Shown here: piece after piece, positions 15,378 to 17,989 of the stretch
How the letters are laid out: every line of letters begins with the position of its first letter
How positions within the stretch are numbered: position 1 is the stretch's first letter
Source: Pseudomonas sp.
Lineage (GTDB): Bacteria > Pseudomonadota > Gammaproteobacteria > Pseudomonadales > Pseudomonadaceae
Direction of reading: 5' to 3'
DNA length: 17,989 nt
Assembly: GCA_003523465.1 (NCBI GenBank)
Contig: DQAA01000443.1
Location: 1 to 17,989 of the forward strand
Made by a program: the position numbers and the translations under genes
The notes under the pieces: model-generated
What the model was told of the DNA's origin: nothing
Database searches by the model: none
The model's input: only the letters and a program-made list of their open reading frames with translations

Positions 15378-15585
15378 CCAGGTGCGCGGTGCTGCAATAC
15401 CAGTCATTGCCGCGATGCAGGGCACGGTCGTTGGGCAAGTGCACGCCGCAGTGGGCGCAACGCACCATCTTCAGCGTGGTTTCCTGTGGCGAGGAGGAGG
15501 AAGAGGCAGCATTGCCGGCCTTGAACTTGCGCCACAGCCAGAAAGCGGCGGCGATCAGGGCGATCCAGAAAAGTAGGCGAACCAT
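15352..15585 (-). CDS. small one-helix membrane protein with CxxC motif, PP0621-like
   Basis: Protein of unknown function, 77 aa. From the ATG at 15585 it opens with a single membrane segment (residues 3-18), then R-K-F-K, a Ser-rich linker with five serines in a row, and a C-terminal mini-domain with C-A-H-C-G (about 43-47) and W-Y-C-S near 61-64. That pattern could bind a metal. Topology and sequence resemble the family I know as PP0621, named from P. putida, where it also neighbours bamD. The frame is open upstream to 15663, but those codons run into the bamD terminator and lack a good start context. The ribosome binding site is weak. It is convergent with thiO and oriented like bamD. Confidence 0.8.
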   Translation of the reverse strand: MVRLLFWIALIAAAFWLWRKFKAGNAASSSSSPQETTLKMVRCAHCGVHLPNDRALHRGNDWYCSTAHLEQGPSDQR

Positions 15586-15646
15586 GGTGTCCAGCTTGTC
15601 GAGTCGAAGATGCGCCAGTGTAGAAGAGCCGCCTGGCGCGGCCAAT

Positions 15647-15676
15647 AAAAAAGGGAAGCCCAAGCTTCCCTTTTTT
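15647..15676. terminator. rho-independent terminator of bamD
   Basis: Six A (15647-15652), GGGAAGC, loop CCAA, GCTTCCC, six T (15671-15676). Read on the minus strand it follows the bamD stop by about 15 bases. Its symmetry lets it work in both directions. It separates bamD from the small gene at 15352-15585, which must therefore have its own promoter or rely on read-through. Confidence 0.93.
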
Positions 15677-15690
15677 GTATTTGGTTGCGA

Positions 15691-16707
15691 TCAGTCAAAC
15701 ACGCCGAAGGTCATGTAGCTGAACCAGGAGCGGTCATCATTGTTGCCTTCGGCTTCATGATTCTCTTCCTGGACGGCGTCGCCGTCTTTCGGCAGCAGCT
15801 CTTCAGGAATCGCTTCCTTGGCATCTTCGTACTGCTTGATCACGTCCTGGTTGGCGCGGGTTTCGCCCGGCGGCAGTGGCGTGGCGGTGTTGATCAGGCC
15901 CAGGGTGGCCTTGGACAGCCAGGAGCGGTTGTCGGCTTCTTCCTGGCGCGGGACGAACTGGCCGTCGACCAGGCTCGGGTGGTCAGGGTAGTTCAGCTTC
16001 AGGGTTTCCAGGCTGGTGGCAGCCAGGTCGTCCAGATGCAGGCGCTGGTAGGACTCGGTCATCACCGCCAGGCCGTCGCCGACCGATGGGGTTTCCTGGA
16101 AGTTCTCCACCACGTAGCGGCCACGGTTGGCGGCAGCGACATAGGCCTGACGGGTCAGGTAATAGTCGGCGACGTGGATTTCATAGGCAGCCAGCAGGTT
16201 GCGCAGGTAGATCATGCGCTGCTTGGCGTCCGGGGCGTAGCGGCTGTTCGGGTAGCGGCTGGTCAGCTGGGCGAACTCGTTATAGGAGTCGCGGGCGGCA
16301 CCCGGGTCACGCTTGGTCATGTCCAGCGGCAGGAAGCGCGCCAGCAGGCCGCGGTCCTGGTCGAACGAGGTCAGGCCCTTCAGGTAGTAGGCGTAGTCGA
16401 CGTTCGGGTGCTGCGGGTGCAGGCGGATGAAACGCTCGGCGGCGGACTTGGCAGCTTCCGGCTCGGCGTTCTTGTAGTTCGCGTAGATCAGCTCCAGCTG
16501 CGCCTGGTCGGCGTAGCGACCGAACGGATAGCGGGATTCCAGAGCCTTCAGTTTCGACGTGGCGCTGGTGTAGCTGTGGTTGTCCAGGTCGGCCTGCGCC
16601 TGCTGGTACAGCTCGGCCTCGCTCAGGTTTTCGTCGACGACTTCCTTCGAAGAACAAGCAGCGGTCAGTCCGAGGATGGCGATCAGCAGCAGGTGTTTCA
16701 CTTGCAT
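15691..16707 (-). CDS. bamD: outer-membrane assembly lipoprotein BamD (ComL)
   Basis: Essential periplasm-facing lipoprotein of the BAM complex, which inserts beta-barrel proteins into the outer membrane. It is 338 aa. The signal peptide is M-Q-V-K-H followed by a hydrophobic stretch, with lipobox T-A-A-C making C18 the lipidated residue. TPR-like helices follow, including [16 protein letters not shown] and [17 protein letters not shown]. coli BamD is about 245 aa; the extra roughly 90 residues are a C-terminal tail rich in Glu and Asp, seen in Pseudomonas homologues too. The ATG at 16707 is the only start giving a proper signal peptide, although the frame is open to 16830. It is divergent from rluD, as is usual. 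Confidence 0.96.
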   Translation of the reverse strand: MQVKHLLLIAILGLTAACSSKEVVDENLSEAELYQQAQADLDNHSYTSATSKLKALESRYPFGRYADQAQLELIYANYKNAEPEAAKSAAERFIRLHPQHPNVDYAYYLKGLTSFDQDRGLLARFLPLDMTKRDPGAARDSYNEFAQLTSRYPNSRYAPDAKQRMIYLRNLLAAYEIHVADYYLTRQAYVAAANRGRYVVENFQETPSVGDGLAVMTESYQRLHLDDLAATSLETLKLNYPDHPSLVDGQFVPRQEEADNRSWLSKATLGLINTATPLPPGETRANQDVIKQYEDAKEAIPEELLPKDGDAVQEENHEAEGNNDDRSWFSYMTFGVFD

Positions 16708-16725
16708 GGCGGCTTGCGTCCCTAT

Positions 16726-16753
16726 GACGGCCGCTGTCTTGGGCACGGCCGTC
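16726..16753. promoter_or_regulatory. 8-bp inverted repeat between bamD and rluD
   Basis: GACGGCCG (16726-16733), a 12-base gap and CGGCCGTC (16746-16753) form a perfect 8-bp inverted repeat. It ends one base before the TG of the rluD extended -10 element and covers its -35 region. In the bamD direction it lies 19 bases before the ATG, so it would form a hairpin in that leader RNA. Either an operator or an RNA structure is possible. Confidence 0.4.
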
Positions 16754-16754
16754 C

Positions 16755-16763
16755 TGTTATGAT
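16755..16763 (+). promoter_or_regulatory. extended -10 promoter of rluD
   Basis: TGTTATGAT gives an extended -10 (TG, one base, TATGAT at 16758-16763, five of six consensus bases). No good -35 is at the right distance; CTGTCT at 16734-16739 would need an 18-base spacer. An extended -10 can work without one. Transcription would start near 16770, leaving a leader of about 87 bases before the rluD ATG. Confidence 0.55.
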
Positions 16764-16856
16764 GAGCACCCCGCGGAGCACCCGGGGCAAAAGACGCCGT
16801 ATTTAACCACAAGCGCGCAGCCGAAACCAAAGGCTGTGCCGTCGCCTTGTCAGAGC

Positions 16857-17819
16857 ATGTCCGAGATCATTCAACTTAGCGCAGAGGTGCCGTCCGAAAT
16901 GGGCGGTCAACGCCTCGACCAGGTCGCCGCCCAATTGTTCGCAGAGCACTCGCGCTCGCGCCTTTCCGCCTGGATCAAGGACGGTCTGCTGACCGTCGAC
17001 GGCAACGTCATGCGTCCCCGTGACATCGTTCACGGCGGTTCCATGCTGGCGCTGCAGGCCGAGCAGGAAGCCCAGGGCGAGTGGGTTGCCCAGGACATCG
17101 AGCTGGACATCGTCTACGAAGACGACCAGATCCTGGTGATCAACAAGCCCGCCGGGCTGGTGGTCCACCCGGCTGCGGGGCATGCCGACGGCACCCTGCT
17201 CAATGCCTTGCTGCACCACGTGCCGGATATCGTCAACGTGCCGCGCGCCGGTATCGTCCACCGCCTGGACAAGGACACCACCGGTCTGATGGTGGTGGCC
17301 AAGACCCTGCAGGCGCAGACCAGTCTGGTGGCCCAACTGCAGAGCCGCACCGTCAGCCGCATCTATGAATGCATCGTGGTTGGCGTGGTGACCGCGGGTG
17401 GCAAGATCAACGCCCCCATCGGTCGTCACGGCGGCCAGCGCCAGCGCATGACGGTGACCGAGGGCGGCAAGCCGGCCGTCAGTCACTATCGTGTGCTGGA
17501 GCGTTTCCGGTCCCATACCCACGTACGGGTCAAGCTGGAAACCGGGCGGACCCACCAGATCCGCGTGCACATGGCCCACGTCAACTTCCCGCTCGTCGGA
17601 GACCCGGTCTACGGCGGGCGTTTCCGTATCCCGCCGGCGGCCAGCCAGACCATGGTCGAGGCGGTCAAGACGTTCCCGCGCCAGGCCCTGCATGCCCGCT
17701 TCCTGGAGCTGGAGCATCCGGAAACCGGCCAGCGCATGAAGTGGCAGTCGCCGCTGCCCGATGACTTCGTCTGGCTGTTGTCCCTGCTCAAGCAGGACCG
17801 CGAAGCCTTCATCGGATGA
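16857..17819 (+). CDS. rluD: 23S rRNA pseudouridine synthase RluD
   Basis: Makes pseudouridines at positions 1911, 1915 and 1917 of 23S rRNA (helix 69) in E. coli; 320 aa here. An N-terminal S4 RNA-binding domain (about 15-75, including [10 protein letters not shown]) is followed by the RluA-type catalytic domain. The catalytic aspartate is D138 in [19 protein letters not shown] and G-D-P-V-Y-G-G near the C-terminal part are also typical. I chose the ATG at 16857, giving M-S-E-I-I-Q; a GTG at 16836 in frame adds seven residues and has no better ribosome site. The stop overlaps the pgeF start in an ATGA. Confidence 0.96.
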   Translation: MSEIIQLSAEVPSEMGGQRLDQVAAQLFAEHSRSRLSAWIKDGLLTVDGNVMRPRDIVHGGSMLALQAEQEAQGEWVAQDIELDIVYEDDQILVINKPAGLVVHPAAGHADGTLLNALLHHVPDIVNVPRAGIVHRLDKDTTGLMVVAKTLQAQTSLVAQLQSRTVSRIYECIVVGVVTAGGKINAPIGRHGGQRQRMTVTEGGKPAVSHYRVLERFRSHTHVRVKLETGRTHQIRVHMAHVNFPLVGDPVYGGRFRIPPAASQTMVEAVKTFPRQALHARFLELEHPETGQRMKWQSPLPDDFVWLLSLLKQDREAFIG

Positions 17820-17989
17820 GCATCCTGACCCCCAGCCTGCTGATTCCTGACTGGCCCGCGCCAGCCGGAGTCCGCGCGTGCGTGACCACGCGCGCAGGCG
17901 GGGTCAGCCTCCCTCCCTATGACACCTTCAACCTTGGTGACCATGTCGGCGACACGCCGGATGCGGTCGCCGAGAACCGCGCCCGCCTC
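17816..17989 (+). CDS. pgeF: PgeF/YfiH family (laccase-domain) protein, 5' part only
   Basis: The first 58 codons of a gene that continues past the window. The N-terminus reads [14 protein letters not shown], then V-T-T-R-A-G-G-V-S and Y-D-T-F-N-L-G-D-H-V-G-D, the opening pattern of the YfiH/YlmD family. This cytoplasmic family was long called polyphenol oxidase or laccase-like; the E. coli member is now linked to removing wrongly built L-Ser peptidoglycan precursors. The ATG overlaps the rluD stop by 4 bases, and rluD-pgeF is a conserved pair. clpB would be expected next. Confidence 0.92.
   Translation, partial: MSILTPSLLIPDWPAPAGVRACVTTRAGGVSLPPYDTFNLGDHVGDTPDAVAENRARL

Overview
The window looks like chromosomal, GC-rich DNA from a Pseudomonas species. 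The gene order rpsT / murJ / ribF-ileS-lspA-fkpB-ispH / minor pilins / thiO, then bamD / rluD / pgeF, is the one known from that genus. The absence of pilY1 and pilRS, and a PP0621-type small gene beside bamD, point to the P. putida/fluorescens side of the genus rather than P. aeruginosa. This assignment rests on remembered synteny and protein sequence, not on a search. I see no insertion sequence, phage, CRISPR array, tRNA or rRNA.

Layout. (1) 144-3712 (+): a three-gene envelope lipid-transport operon. It has two half-size PqiA/LetA-like membrane proteins, each with one zinc-ribbon module, then a PqiB/LetB-like protein with six MCE domains built as three copies of a two-domain unit. It ends in a strong hairpin. 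(2) 3782-4175 (-): rpsT with a consensus-like promoter, a GTG start and a bidirectional terminator. (3) 4347-5885 (+): murJ, the lipid II flippase. (4) 5970-11682 (+): ribF-ileS-lspA-fkpB-ispH, a tightly coupled housekeeping operon behind a perfect TATAAT box. (5) 11675-14179: a compact type IV minor-pilin cluster. A FimT-like pilin on the minus strand is divergent from pilV-pilW-pilX-pilE, and there is no pilY1. (6) 14237-15340 (+): thiO. (7) 15352-15585 (-): a small one-helix protein of unknown function. (8) 15691-16707 (-): bamD. (9) 16857 to the window end (+): rluD and the 5' part of pgeF.

How the parts work together. Most of the window serves the cell envelope: lipid movement between membranes (Pqi/Let-like), peptidoglycan precursor flipping (MurJ), lipoprotein maturation (LspA, which should process BamD), outer-membrane protein assembly (BamD) and pilus initiation or DNA uptake (minor pilins). 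The rest is translation and ribosome function (S20, IleRS, RluD) and cofactor or isoprenoid supply (RibF, ThiO, IspH).

The points most worth a second look are the FimT-like pilin, which has a C-terminal GRVR motif but Gln instead of Glu at mature position 5; the pilin operon with no room for pilY1; the split PqiA plus triplicated di-MCE architecture; and dyad elements in the two divergent intergenic regions. No gene-free stretch exceeds 300 bases. The longest, 4097-4346, holds the rpsT leader and promoter and the murJ upstream region. I did not find a wholly new system.
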